Assembly (NCBI RefSeq): GCF_011193355.1
Contig: NZ_CP049780.1
Coordinates: 319,586-383,585, forward strand
Length of the DNA stretch: 64,000 nt
Source: Streptomyces sp. JB150
GTDB taxonomy: Bacteria > Actinomycetota > Actinomycetes > Streptomycetales > Streptomycetaceae
Reading direction: 5' to 3'
Shown: positions 8,587-18,793 of the stretch, one piece after another
Numbering within the stretch: the stretch's first letter is position 1
How the letters are laid out: every line of letters begins with the position of its first letter
The notes under the pieces: model-generated
The model's database searches: none
Seen by the model: the letters and a program-made list of their open reading frames with translations, nothing else
What the model was told of the DNA's origin: nothing
Position numbers and translations under genes: made by a program

Positions 8587-10200
8587 GTGGCGCTGCTGGT
8601 CACCGGTGCTTGCGCGCAGTCCGCCGCGCGAGGGCCGGCGGACGCCGGGCACGGGGCGGCCACGGCGATGGTGCGGACGGACGCGGGAGCGGTGCGCGGC
8701 ACCGTCTCCGGCCGGCACCGCTCGTTCCGGGGCATCCCGTACGCGGGACCGTCGACCGGTGCCCACCGCTGGGCCGCGCCCCGTCCCGTGCGCCCCTGGC
8801 AGGGCGTGCGGGACGTCACCCGGCCCGGTCCGCTGTGCCCGCAAGTGCTCGCGCTGTACGGCGGGACCACCAGCCTGGAGGAGGACTGCCTGGTCCTGAA
8901 CGTGACCGCCCGGCCCCGTCCGGCCGGGGCCGCGGGCTGCCGGTGTTCGTGTGGATCCACGGCGACGGCACGATCGGCGGCGGGCACCTGTTGGATGCCC
9001 GTCGGCTCGCCGACCGGGGCTGATGGTCGTCACCGTCAACTACCGGCTCGGGGTCCTCGGCGGGTTCGCCCACCCCGGACTGCCGGGTTCCGGGACCTTC
9101 GCGCTGCAGGACCAGCAGGCGGCGCTGCGGTGGGTGGCCCGCAACGCGGCGGCCTTCGGCGGCGATCCCGGCGACGTGACCGTGGCCGGCACGTCGTTCG
9201 GCGCGGCCGCGATCGTCGGACACCTGACGTCGCCCTCCGCGCGGGGGCTGTTCCACCGTGCGGTGCTCTCCAGCGGCGAGGGCATGATGGACATGCCCGC
9301 CGGCATGATGGGGTCGCAGGTGCCGACGTACCGCTGGTACACCTGGCGCACCGTGCGCGAGCTGCGCGACGCCGGACGGGACGTGGCCGCGCCCTGCGCT
9401 GTCTGCGGGCGCTGCCGGTGAAGCGGATCCTGCGTGCCGTACGTCATGAACGTCTTCCAGGCGTTCGCGTTCGGCAAGGGCGTGCTGCCCGAGCTGCCGG
9501 AGAAGGCCCTGGAGGAGGGGCGTTCCCACCGGGTACCGGTGCTGTCCGGGGCGACCCGCGACGAGCTCCGGCTGTTCGTCGGGCTGACGTGGGACGCGGT
9601 GAACGGCAAGCTGACGGAGGAGCAGTACGAGGAGCTGGCGGTGACGGCGTTCGGGAAGGAGCGCGCGGCCGCCGTGCTCGCCGAGTACCCGGTGGACGCC
9701 TTCCCCTCCCCCGCCCTCGCCTGGGCCACCGTGGTCACCGTGGTCACCGTGGTCACCGTGGTCACCGTGGTCACCGTGGTCACCGTGGTCACCGACCAGA
9801 TGTGGGCGCGCGGCACCTACGCCCAGCACACCGCTCTCGGCCGCCATGTGCCCACGTACGCCTACGAGTTCGCCGACCGGCGGGCGCCGATGTATCTGCC
9901 CGTGCCGGCCGGGGGACTTCGACTTCGGCGCCTACCACGCCTCCGACACGCCGTACGTGTTCGAGGACGAGGCGCTCCGCGGCCGGTTCACTCCGGCGCA
10001 GGCGCGGCTCGCGGACGCCGTCACCGACTACTGGGCGACGTTCGCCTACCGGCCGGCCGGGGCGGCGCGGCCTGGCACCCTGGCCGGCGTTCGAGCCGGG
10101 CTCCCCGGTCCCGCACACCCAGTCGCTGGCGCCCGGCGCCGTCACGGCGGTGGACTACGCGGCCGCCCACAACCTCGCCTTCTGGCGCCGCCTGGGCTGA
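8587..10200 (+). pseudogene. Type B carboxylesterase (para-nitrobenzyl-esterase-like), about six frame breaks
   Basis: Fragments in all three frames join into one secreted alpha/beta-hydrolase. They read VRGTVSGRHRSFRGIPYAGP and SLEEDCLVLNV, then FVWIHGDG (oxyanion region), VTVNYRLGVLGGF, GDPGDVTVAGTSFGA (nucleophile elbow, Ser retained but Glu/Ala altered from the usual GESAG), VPYVMNVFQAFAFG, PGDFDFGAYHASDTPYVFED and PWPAFEPGSPVPHT. Apparent frame changes fall near 8930-8940, 9019-9024, 9400-9412, 9430-9436, 9908-9915 (an extra G in a G5 run) and 10065-10080. A 9-bp tandem repeat adds VVT units at 9731-9793. With this many indels the gene cannot give a full product. It probably decayed together with, or after, the neighbouring deiminase. 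Confidence 0.8.
9731..9793 (+). repeat. Seven perfect tandem copies of the 9-mer GTGGTCACC
   Basis: Seven uninterrupted 9-bp units occupy 9731-9793 inside the broken carboxylesterase. In the local esterase frame they encode repeated Val-Val-Thr. Each unit contains the near-palindrome GGTGACC/GGTCACC, which favours slippage. The array replaces a surface segment between the FPSPALAWATV and TDQMWARGTY parts of the esterase. Copy number is likely variable among relatives. Confidence 0.95.
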
Positions 10201-10225
10201 GCCGGGCGGCAGCCGGCGGGCCGTG

Positions 10226-10816
10226 TCAGACCAGCGTCCTGCCGGACTCGACGACGACTCCGTACAGGTCGCCGATCGTCGCGAGTGTGCTGCGGTGGAG
10301 CTGCGCGGCGGGCACCTCGGTTCCCGCCGCCGGCAGCGGGCGGGTGGCGCAGGCGTCGGCGACGACCGTGGGCCGGTAGCCGCGCAGGAACGCGCCCTGC
10401 GCGGTGAACAGCACGCACATGTGCGTCATGAAGCCCGCGACGACGACGTCCTTGTGTCCGGCGTCGGCGACGAGGTCCCCCAGGTCGGTGCCGACGAAGG
10501 CGTCCGGGACCTTCTTGACGACGACGGACTCCCCGTCGGCCGGTGCGACGCGGGGGTGGATCTGCCCGATCTCGGCCCGGATGTCGTACAGGGTGCCCTC
10601 ACCGCCGTCGTTGACGACGTGGATGACCGTGGTGCCCGCCTCCCGGGCGCGGTCCAGCAGTCCGGCGGCGGAGTCGAGCGCCGCCTGCCAGCCGTCCAGT
10701 TCCAGCACGCCGCGGACGTAGGTGTTCTGGTAGTCGACCAGGATCAGGGTGGCGTCGGCGAGGGACGCGGGCGTCTCGTCGAAGCCCATGAGTGCGCGCA
10801 GCGTGGTCGTGGCCAT
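10226..10816 (-). CDS. Isochorismatase-family cysteine hydrolase
   Basis: A 196-aa protein of normal family size. The expected catalytic triad is visible: Asp28 in ILVDYQN, a Lys at 101-102 in VVVKKVPDAF and Cys134 in FMTHMCVLFTAQGAFLRGY, followed by TVVADACATRP. Members hydrolyse isochorismate, nicotinamide or similar amides, and the substrate here cannot be assigned. It is divergently transcribed from a DJ-1/AraC regulator 153 bp away. That arrangement is common for these hydrolases and suggests the regulator controls this gene. It converges with the broken esterase, whose stop is 25 bp from its own. Confidence 0.9.
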   Translation of the reverse strand: MATTTLRALMGFDETPASLADATLILVDYQNTYVRGVLELDGWQAALDSAAGLLDRAREAGTTVIHVVNDGGEGTLYDIRAEIGQIHPRVAPADGESVVVKKVPDAFVGTDLGDLVADAGHKDVVVAGFMTHMCVLFTAQGAFLRGYRPTVVADACATRPLPAAGTEVPAAQLHRSTLATIGDLYGVVVESGRTLV

Positions 10817-10969
10817 GGAGGTTCCCCTAAGAATCGGTACGCCAAGTCCGTGGAGCGGAACGGCAGTTGTGGCTCCGGACGGGCGGGGTGCCGCTCGTGC
10901 CGGGTACGTGGGGAACGCTACGGGCCCGCTTCATGTGTCGGCAATGTCATCTAACCTGCAGATCCGGAC

Positions 10970-11998
10970 ATGACCGTTGCCGAGCGGGCGGAGACAGCAG
11001 CCTTGAGCACCATGAAACGACTCGTCGTCATCCTCCTCTTCGACGGCGTCGACCTGCTCGACGTGACCGGGCCGCCCGAGGTGTTCTCCCTGGTGCGGCG
11101 CGAGCTGAACGGGTCCTCCCCGGCCTACCGGGTGGTCCTGGCCGCCGAGACCCCCGGCCCCGTGACCACGGCCGCCGGGGTGCGGGTGCTCCCCGACACG
11201 ACCTTCGAGGAGGTGGCGAGGGAGGGCATCGACACCCTCATGGTGCCCGGCGCGGTCGAGACCGACGGCCGGGGCCGGGTCCGCGCGGTCACCGACCCGG
11301 TGGTGACCGGCTGGGTGAAGACCCTCGCCGAGCGGCCCCGCAGGATCGCCTCGATGTGTGTCGGGGCGCACGTCCTGGCCGCCGCCGGGCTCCTCGACGG
11401 CAGGCGCGCCACGACCCACTGGTCCACGGCCCGGCAACTGGCGGCCGAGCACCCGGCGGTCCGCGTCGACGCCGACCCGATCTTCATCCGCGACGGTGAG
11501 GTGTGGACCGGCGCGGGCATCAGCGCCTGCCTCGATCTGTCCCTCGCCCTGGTCGCCGACGACTTCGGGGAGGCGCTCGCGCTGCGCGTCGCCCGGCAGC
11601 TGGTGATGTACCTGAAGCGCCCCGGCGGGCAGAGCCAGTTCAGTGTGCCGCTCGAACCGGTTTCCGCGACCCGGCGTGTCGAGGAGCTGCGTCACCACAT
11701 CCTGCGGCACATCGCGCAGCCGCTCACGGTCGCGGACCTCGCCGCCCACGCCCATCTCAGCGAGCGCCAGCTCACCCGCGTCTTCACGTCGGAGCTCGGC
11801 ATGACGCCGAGCGCCTACCTCGAGGCCGTGCGCGTGGAACTCGCGCGCCGGCAGCTGGAGTCGACCGACGCGACACTGGAACGCATCGTGTCCGTCTGCG
11901 GGTTCGGCACGACGGACACCCTCGTGCGCGCGTTCCGCCGACGCCTCGACACCACTCCCACGGAGTACCGGCGCCGCTTCCGGGCCGCCACCGGCTGA
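10970..11998 (+). CDS. GlxA/FtrA-type regulator: DJ-1/PfpI domain fused to AraC helix-turn-helix
   Basis: A 342-aa transcription factor. Residues about 15-190 are a class I glutamine-amidotransferase-like (DJ-1/PfpI) sensor, including VVILLFDGVDLLDVTGPPEV and the nucleophile-elbow Cys in RIASMCVGAHVLAAAGLLDG. Residues about 235-340 are an AraC-type double helix-turn-helix (LTVADLAAHAHLSERQLTRV, FGTTDTLVRAFRRRLDTTPTEYRRRF). The start is uncertain: ATG 10970 gives the longest form, TTG 11003 has GGAG nine bases upstream, and ATG 11012 begins exactly at the domain. The divergent partner is an isochorismatase-type hydrolase, the most likely target. The ligand is unknown. Confidence 0.9.
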   Translation: MTVAERAETAALSTMKRLVVILLFDGVDLLDVTGPPEVFSLVRRELNGSSPAYRVVLAAETPGPVTTAAGVRVLPDTTFEEVAREGIDTLMVPGAVETDGRGRVRAVTDPVVTGWVKTLAERPRRIASMCVGAHVLAAAGLLDGRRATTHWSTARQLAAEHPAVRVDADPIFIRDGEVWTGAGISACLDLSLALVADDFGEALALRVARQLVMYLKRPGGQSQFSVPLEPVSATRRVEELRHHILRHIAQPLTVADLAAHAHLSERQLTRVFTSELGMTPSAYLEAVRVELARRQLESTDATLERIVSVCGFGTTDTLVRAFRRRLDTTPTEYRRRFRAATG

Positions 11999-12001
11999 GC
12001 G

Positions 12002-12026
12002 CGCGCGGCCGGGGGCGTGCCGCGCG
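12002..12026 (+). terminator. Hairpin terminator after the DJ-1/AraC gene
   Basis: Perfect 8-bp stem CGCGCGGC (12002-12009) and GCCGCGCG (12019-12026) begins four bases after the stop at 11998. There is no U-tract, as is usual in Streptomyces. It separates this gene from the convergent aminopeptidase. Confidence 0.5.
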
Positions 12027-12098
12027 GTGGTACCGGGAGGGCCGGCAACGCGCCGGTCACCGGGGACGGTGCGGGCGGTGCCGGCCTGCGGGCCGGGG

Positions 12099-13593
<1,495 letters not shown>

Positions 13594-13698
13594 GTGTTCG
13601 CTGAGCGGACAGGACGGGGCGGCCCGTCGGCGCAGGAGGTGCCTGACCGGCGGGGACCACGCCGGATCGGCGAGGGCTGCTCCCGGTTAGGGCGGCGA

Positions 13699-14448
13699 CT
13701 ACTCCTCGCCGACGCGGACCACGGCCAGCGTGATGTTGTCCGGGCCGCCCGCCTCGATGGCCGCCCTCCACAGCTCGAAGGCCGCGCGGCCGTCGTCGTG
13801 CTCCCGGAGCACGTCCTCGATCACGTCGTTCGTCAGCGGGTCGGTCACCCCGTCGGTGCAGATGAGATAGCGCTCACCGGGTGACAGCGGTACGGGGGTG
13901 ACGTGCGCGTGGACGGCGCGGAAGACGGGGCTGCCGCCGAGGCACTGGGTGACGAGGGACGTGGTGCGCTGCCCGGGTTCCAGCGGGGGGCTGTCGTCGA
14001 CGCTGAGCTGGCGCAAGCCGTCCGGGGAGAGCGCGAGGACGCGGCTGTCGCCCACGTTGAACACCAGCAGCGAGTCGCCGCGGACGACGACGCCGGCGAC
14101 GGTCGTCCCCATGGTGGCCAGCTCGCCCCCCATGTCACCGCCCGCGGCGTCGTAGACGGCCCGGTTGCAGGCGTCCAGGAGGTCGCGGACGGCGTCCTCG
14201 GTGCCGAGGTCCGAGCCGTTGGAGGCGAGCCCGCGCACGACGAGGGAGCTGGCCAGATCGCCGCCGGGGTGGCCGCCCAGGCCGTCGGCGACGGCGACGA
14301 CGAGGGGGCTCCCGAGCGGGAAGGCCAGGGTCTGGGGGCTCTCGGTGACGGTCGCGCACAGGGTCCAGGGGCCGATCACGAGACTGTCCTCGTTCCGGGT
14401 CCGCCGCAGCCCGGGATGGCTGAGCGCACTCACAGCGACGTACTGCAT
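13699..14448 (-). CDS. PP2C-family Ser/Thr protein phosphatase
   Basis: A 249-aa, single-domain, soluble metal-dependent phosphatase of the bacterial Stp/PstP class. Signature motifs occur in order: RRTRNEDS near residue 16, VAVADGLGGHPGGDLAS (metal-binding Asp), TMGTTVAGVVV, NVGDSRVL, ICTDGVTDPL and GGPDNITLAVV near the end. It should reverse Ser/Thr kinase phosphorylation in the cytoplasm. No kinase gene is adjacent, so its partners are elsewhere. A TAGACT -10-like box at 14501-14506 may drive it with a leader of about 45 nt. It is unrelated in subfamily to the SpoIIE phosphatases at 36972 and 40170. Confidence 0.92.
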   Translation of the reverse strand: MQYVAVSALSHPGLRRTRNEDSLVIGPWTLCATVTESPQTLAFPLGSPLVVAVADGLGGHPGGDLASSLVVRGLASNGSDLGTEDAVRDLLDACNRAVYDAAGGDMGGELATMGTTVAGVVVRGDSLLVFNVGDSRVLALSPDGLRQLSVDDSPPLEPGQRTTSLVTQCLGGSPVFRAVHAHVTPVPLSPGERYLICTDGVTDPLTNDVIEDVLREHDDGRAAFELWRAAIEAGGPDNITLAVVRVGEE

Positions 14449-14808
14449 GGGGCGCCACCGCCTTCCGTCCGGCCGCGTCGGCGTGGCCGGGTCCGGTACC
14501 AGTCTAGGAAAACGGCGGTCGGCCCGTGCCCGGGGGTACGGGGCACGGGGGTACGGGTACGGGGCGCGGGGGTACGGCCGGCGCGGGGCCGGAGGCCGGG
14601 CCTCGGGGCGAACCGGACCACACCGGGCCGGGCCTCACCGGGCCGCACTGAGCCACGCCGGACCGCACCAAACCGGGCCGCACCGCACCGGCGCGCCGGT
14701 CCGCGTCAGGACGCTCACCGCGACGTGCGGAAGACTGGGGACGTGGGCGTGGCTCACCGCCCGGCCGGCACGGTGCCGGCGGGCGCCGGCTCGGGAGGGA
14801 TCAGCGAC
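14449..14808. other. 360-bp intergenic stretch with G-rich short repeats
   Basis: No gene is seen. The centre (about 14528-14575) repeats the phrase GGGGGTACGG several times, and the following 100 bp is rich in ACCGGGCCG/GACCGCACC repeats. The left end holds the probable PP2C promoter and the right end the GGGAGGGA ribosome site of the zinc-ribbon gene. Confidence 0.5.
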
Positions 14809-15090
14809 ATGATCATCTTTGGTACCAAGGGGTATCTGTACCAGCTCGCGATACTCACGCTGGTCTGCGGCCGCTGCGGCAACCCGGCCGCGCACACGCT
14901 GAGGAAGCGCGTCACCAAGTTCACCCTGTTCTTCGTGCCGGTGTTCCCGTTCTCGACGAAGTTCGCCACGCAGTGCACGTTCTGCGGGGCGGAACAGCAG
15001 GTGACCAAGGAGCAGGCGGATCAGCTGCAGGCGCAGGCCACGGGCGGCCAGACCCAGGGGCAGCCCCAGCAGCAGCCGTACCGTCACTGA
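14809..15090 (+). CDS. Small zinc-ribbon protein
   Basis: A 93-aa protein of a family common in actinobacteria and described only as zinc-ribbon proteins. Two Cys pairs, CGRCGN (about residues 20-25) and CTFCGA (about 58-63), can bind one zinc. The stretch between them is hydrophobic and positively charged (KFTLFFVPVFPFSTKF). The C-terminal tail is low-complexity Gln/Gly. ATG 14809 has an ideal GGGAGGGA site eight bases upstream. The role is unknown. It might be membrane-associated because of the central hydrophobic run. Confidence 0.85.
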   Translation: MIIFGTKGYLYQLAILTLVCGRCGNPAAHTLRKRVTKFTLFFVPVFPFSTKFATQCTFCGAEQQVTKEQADQLQAQATGGQTQGQPQQQPYRH

Positions 15091-15143
15091 GCGCGCGGCG
15101 AAAGCCGGTGCCCCCGCCCGCGCCGGGGCGCGCAGGGCCCGCC

Positions 15144-15890
15144 ATGATGGCGTGCGTGACGAACAGCGCGACGACGCATCCCTCCCGCATACCGGGCTAC
15201 GACGGCGGCCCCTTCACCCACCGCCCCGAGCTGCTGGCCCAGCCCCTGTTCTGGCTGGGCCACCTCTACAGCTGTGCCGCCGAGGCCGAGGCCGAGGAGC
15301 TGCTGCTCGGCGCGGACGAGGAGGCCGCCGCGGAGGGTCAGCGGCGGTTGCTGGAGGGGGACGAGTGGCCCGTCTTCACCGTGCCGCTGCGGGGCGGCCA
15401 CCGGCTGTACGTCGTCTACCGCGCCGCCCCGGACGACCCGGGCGTCGACTACCTCCTGCACCACCCCCACTGGGAGCGGGCCGAACTGCTCGCCCAGGAC
15501 GAGGGCCACTTCATGGGTCCCGCGCTGTCCTGGCCCGAACTGTGCGCGGCCGCGGACAACGGTCTGCCCGGCGGCAGCACGTCCGACCCCGGGGCCCGGC
15601 TGCTGCTGTTGCTGCCCGCGCTCGGGGACGAGGCCGTGCCCGACGAGGCGGCCGGCCGGGTGGCCGCCGCCCTGCGCGCGTGTACGGCGGTGGAGGCGCC
15701 CGAGGCGCTGGCCGCGGCCCTGCTCGACGCCCAGGGGCCGGCCGGTGCCGCGCGCTGGTCCACCGCCGGGGGCGTCGGCCGGGTCAGCGACGGCCCGTAC
15801 TCGTACCGCAACCCGGACAACCACTTCGCGCTGCCGCCGGCCCGGCTGGCCCGGGTCAGCGCGGCGCTGGACGGCGTCGGCAGCACGTGA
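15144..15890 (+). CDS. Conserved hypothetical protein, about 248 aa
   Basis: I do not recognise a named domain. The protein is acidic and cytosolic-looking, with no signal peptide or membrane segment. Notable stretches are FWLGHLYSCAAEAEAEELLLG, a central segment FTVPLRGGHRLYVVYRA followed by LLHHPHWERAELLAQDEGHF, and an aromatic C-terminus YSYRNPDNHFALPPARL. Start choice is open: paired ATGs at 15144 and 15147 or GTG 15156, none with a strong ribosome site. After the TGA at 15888 the same frame stays open for 37 more codons with normal coding composition (RERLVRAVAPPAAP, GDWTAVEEE). Relatives may therefore have a longer C-terminus. Confidence 0.7.
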   Translation: MMACVTNSATTHPSRIPGYDGGPFTHRPELLAQPLFWLGHLYSCAAEAEAEELLLGADEEAAAEGQRRLLEGDEWPVFTVPLRGGHRLYVVYRAAPDDPGVDYLLHHPHWERAELLAQDEGHFMGPALSWPELCAAADNGLPGGSTSDPGARLLLLLPALGDEAVPDEAAGRVAAALRACTAVEAPEALAAALLDAQGPAGAARWSTAGGVGRVSDGPYSYRNPDNHFALPPARLARVSAALDGVGST

Positions 15891-16137
15891 GCGGGCCGGG
15901 GCGGCCCCGCGGCGGCCCGCGAGCGGCTGGTGCGCGCGGTGGCGCCGCCCGCCGCGCCCGTGGACGCGCGCGGCGACTGGACCGCCGTCGAGGAGGAGTG
16001 AGCCCGGTCTGCGCCGGGTGGGCGACGGGACTTGGGGACGAGGTACCTGCGGGGACTGGCCGACCGGCCGATGCATGCGGGCGCGCCCGGTCCCCTCGCC
16101 GGACCCGGCCACGGCGGCGACGCGCTGCCCCAGTCGC

Positions 16138-17058
16138 TCACGCGGGGCAGTCAGCGGCGCAGTCGGCCGTGCCGCAGGCCCGGCGGTACTCGCTGGGGCT
16201 CACGCCGTGGACGCGTTTGAAGGCCGTGCTGAAGCCGAAGGCGTCCGCGTAGCCCACCTGGCGGGCGACGGCGGCGACGGTCGCGGTGGACCCGGTCAGC
16301 AGATCGGCGGCCAGGGTCATCCGCCAGTCGGTGAGATAGGCCAGCGGCGGCTTGCCGACCTGCCGGGTGAACCGCGCGGCCAGTGTCGTACGGGACACGG
16401 CCGCCTCGGCGGCCAGCGCGGCGAGGGTCCAGGGATGCTCCGGCGCTCGGTGCATCGCCCGCAGCGCGGGGCCGGTCACCTCGTCGCCCAGGGCGCCGTA
16501 CCAGGCCAGAGGCGCGGCCTGCGGGGAGTCGAACCAGCCGCGCAGCGTGCACACCAGCAGCCAGTCCAGCAGCCGGTCGAGGACCACCTGCCGGCCCGGA
16601 CGGCAGGCGGCCGCCTCGGAGTCCAGGAAACCGCCGAGGGAGGCGCAGCCGTCGGTGCCCGGGACCACCAGCAGCGGCGGCAGCATGTCGAGCAGCCGCG
16701 CGGAGACCCGGCCACGGACCTGGTAAGTCCCCGTCAGCAGCACGGTGGAGGCGGGCGGCGGCGGGTCCGCGGCGCCGGCACGGGGGGAATCCGGCCGCGG
16801 GCGGTCGGTGACCGTGAACGGCGCGGGACCCCGCACGATCGCGCAGTCGCCCGGCTTGAGCAGCACTGCCTTGCCGTGCTCTGGCGAGCCGTCGTCCAGG
16901 GCGATCCAGGCCTCGCCGTGCAGCGGGGCCGACAGCGTCAGGGAGGCACCGTCGGTGAACCGCAGCGCCCAGGGCGGCGACAGCTCCGTGCGGCCGAAGC
17001 CGGCACCGTCGGCGCGCACGCCCTGAAGGAGATCGTCCAAGGGATCCACGCGTTTCAC
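16138..17058 (-). CDS. AraC-family regulator with N-terminal cupin
   Basis: A 306-aa regulator. The N-terminal half is a cupin-type sensor of the RCS-binding kind (FTDGASLTLSAPLHGEAWI, LLKPGDCAIVRGPAPFTV). The C-terminal 100 residues are an AraC double helix-turn-helix (WTLAALAAEAAVSRTTLAARF, then VGYADAFGFSTAFKRVHGVSPSEYRR). I chose GTG 17058, in front of KRVDPLDDLLQGV, where homologues of this type begin. It is transcribed divergently from the NmrA-like reductase 81 bp away, its probable target. The far C-terminus carries two extra Cys (CGTADCAADC). Confidence 0.9.
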   Translation of the reverse strand: MKRVDPLDDLLQGVRADGAGFGRTELSPPWALRFTDGASLTLSAPLHGEAWIALDDGSPEHGKAVLLKPGDCAIVRGPAPFTVTDRPRPDSPRAGAADPPPPASTVLLTGTYQVRGRVSARLLDMLPPLLVVPGTDGCASLGGFLDSEAAACRPGRQVVLDRLLDWLLVCTLRGWFDSPQAAPLAWYGALGDEVTGPALRAMHRAPEHPWTLAALAAEAAVSRTTLAARFTRQVGKPPLAYLTDWRMTLAADLLTGSTATVAAVARQVGYADAFGFSTAFKRVHGVSPSEYRRACGTADCAADCPA

Positions 17059-17139
17059 GATAACCCGGCGGACGATCGGACATCCCCGGCGGACGCGCGG
17101 CCATGTCCCGTGGCGGCTCAGGAAAGTTGACTGACCGTC

Positions 17140-17982
17140 ATGACGACACACACCGATGAGATCCTGGTCCTCGGCGCGACGGGCAAGGTCGGCCGGCGGC
17201 TCGTGCGCACCCTGCGGGCGGCGGGCCGGCCGGTGCGGGCCGCGTCCCGCACCGGCACCGTGCGGTTCGACTGGACCGACCGCAGCACCTGGAGGACCGC
17301 CCTGGACGGGGCCTCGGCGGTCCATCTCCTGGCCCCCGTGGACCCGGCCCTGGCCTCGCCCTTCGTCGAGCAGGCGGCCGAGGCGGGCGTCTGTCGGTTC
17401 GTGGCGCTGTCCGCGCGCGGCATCGACCGGATGCGGCCCCCGTACTTCCAGGGCATGGCCGCGGCGGAGCAGGCGGTCCGCGAGTCCGGCGCGCGGTGGA
17501 CGATCCTGCGCCCGAACAACTTCCACCAGAACTTCGACGAGGACGTCTGGCGGGCCCCGCTGCGGTCCGGGCACCTCGCCCTGCCGCTCGGGGCGGTGCC
17601 GGAGCCGTTCGTGGACGTCCAGGACATCGCCGACGTCGCCGCGGCCGCACTGACGTCGGACGGTCACCACGGCCGGGTGTACGAGCTGTCCGGGCCCCGG
17701 GGGCTCACCTTCGAGGAGGCCGTCGCGACCATCGCCGAGGCCGCGGGACGCCCCATCCGTTACACCGAGGTGACGCCGGAGGAGTACCGGGCGGGCCTCC
17801 TGGCCTCGGGCGCGTCCGAGGAGGCCGCGGACGAGCTGAACGCGATGTTCGCCGCCATGCGCGCGGGGCACTTCGCCGAGCCGGGCACCGGCGTGCGGGA
17901 GGTACTGGGACGCGCGCCGGTCGACTTCGCCACGTACGCCGCCCGGGCGGCGGCGGCCGGTGCGTGGGACCAGCCGCATTGA
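17140..17982 (+). CDS. NAD(P)-binding NmrA-like oxidoreductase (ergot-alkaloid AFUA_2G17970-like family)
   Basis: A 280-aa atypical short-chain dehydrogenase. The Rossmann motif GATGKVGRRLVRTL is at residues about 13-26, the second strand ends at RTGTVRFDW, and SARGIDRM plus RPNNFHQNF replace the classic Tyr-x3-Lys. That is the pattern of the NmrA/quinone-reductase-like group. These proteins reduce quinones or small carbonyl compounds, or act as redox sensors, and the substrate here is unknown. It starts with ATG 17140, opposite an AraC regulator, and its stop is 17 bp from the convergent AraC gene at 17999. Confidence 0.88.
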   Translation: MTTHTDEILVLGATGKVGRRLVRTLRAAGRPVRAASRTGTVRFDWTDRSTWRTALDGASAVHLLAPVDPALASPFVEQAAEAGVCRFVALSARGIDRMRPPYFQGMAAAEQAVRESGARWTILRPNNFHQNFDEDVWRAPLRSGHLALPLGAVPEPFVDVQDIADVAAAALTSDGHHGRVYELSGPRGLTFEEAVATIAEAAGRPIRYTEVTPEEYRAGLLASGASEEAADELNAMFAAMRAGHFAEPGTGVREVLGRAPVDFATYAARAAAAGAWDQPH

Positions 17983-17998
17983 CCAGGGGGTCGACCGG

Positions 17999-18739
17999 TC
18001 ACCGGGAGTGCGTGCCCGGGGTATGCCCGAACGCGCGGCGGAACACGTCGATGAAGGCGCTGGTGGACGACCATCCGCACTGGTTCGCGACCGTGGTCAC
18101 CGGCACCTTCTCGGCCAGCAGGACCAGGGCGTGGTGGAGTCGCAGCTGGGTGCGCCACTGAGGGAACGTCATGCCGAGGTCGCTCCGGAACAGGCGGGAG
18201 AGTGTACGGTCACTGGCCCCGGCCTCTCGGCCGAGTTCGGCGAGTGTGCGGTTGTCCGAGGGGTCGGACCGCAGGAGGTCGCAGACGGTCCGGAGCAGGG
18301 GACTGCTCGGCGTGGGCAGGTGCAGGGGCTGCTGCACCGAAATCTTCAGCTGGTCCAGCAGCACCGCGCGCAGCCGCGTCCGCTCCGGGCTGTCGTCGCC
18401 CTCGGTGCGGGTGAAGGCAATGATCAGCTCGCGCAGCAGCGGGCTCACCGCGAGCACGCTGGGGGTGTCCAGGCGCAGGGGGTTCTCCCACGCGGGGAGG
18501 CCCACCAGGTGCAGTTCGAGGTCACCGTGGGCCTGGTGGGCGTGGACGGTGCCGGCCGGCACCCAGATGGCGCGGGTCGCGGGGGCGACCCAGGAGCCGG
18601 CGCTGGTGGTGACGGACAGTACGCCCCGGCCCGCGTAGACGATCTGGTGGTCGTCGTGCCGGTGCGCGTCTATCCCCGCACCGGACGCCAGTCGCTGGGT
18701 GCGGGTGGGGGCCACGGGCGTGTGGCGGACTTCCGTCAT
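17999..18739 (-). CDS. AraC-family regulator, cupin sensor
   Basis: A 246-aa regulator. The cupin half shows HRHDDHQIVYAGRGVLSV, IWVPAGTVHAHQAHG and LHLVGLP, and the AraC half shows TLAELGREAGASDRTLSRLF, FPQWRTQLRLHHAL and CGWSSTSAFIDVFRRAFGHTPG. ATG 18739 is the natural start. It is divergent from the Fsr-type efflux gene with only 54 bp between the starts, so one shared control region serves both and this protein probably responds to a pump substrate. This layout is a common drug-pump/regulator pairing. Confidence 0.92.
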   Translation of the reverse strand: MTEVRHTPVAPTRTQRLASGAGIDAHRHDDHQIVYAGRGVLSVTTSAGSWVAPATRAIWVPAGTVHAHQAHGDLELHLVGLPAWENPLRLDTPSVLAVSPLLRELIIAFTRTEGDDSPERTRLRAVLLDQLKISVQQPLHLPTPSSPLLRTVCDLLRSDPSDNRTLAELGREAGASDRTLSRLFRSDLGMTFPQWRTQLRLHHALVLLAEKVPVTTVANQCGWSSTSAFIDVFRRAFGHTPGTHSR

Positions 18740-18793
18740 TGTCTGGCAGTTTATCGGAAGCGCGACACGGTGGGTGCCGTCCACGATGACCGG

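Noticed and set aside
9731..9793. Array considered as a CRISPR
   Set aside because: Units are 9 bp and contiguous, with no spacers and no cas genes.
8816..9847. Minus-strand frame with GDHGDHGDH repeats
   Set aside because: It is the reverse reading of the GTGGTCACC array inside the broken esterase, with no ribosome site or family features.
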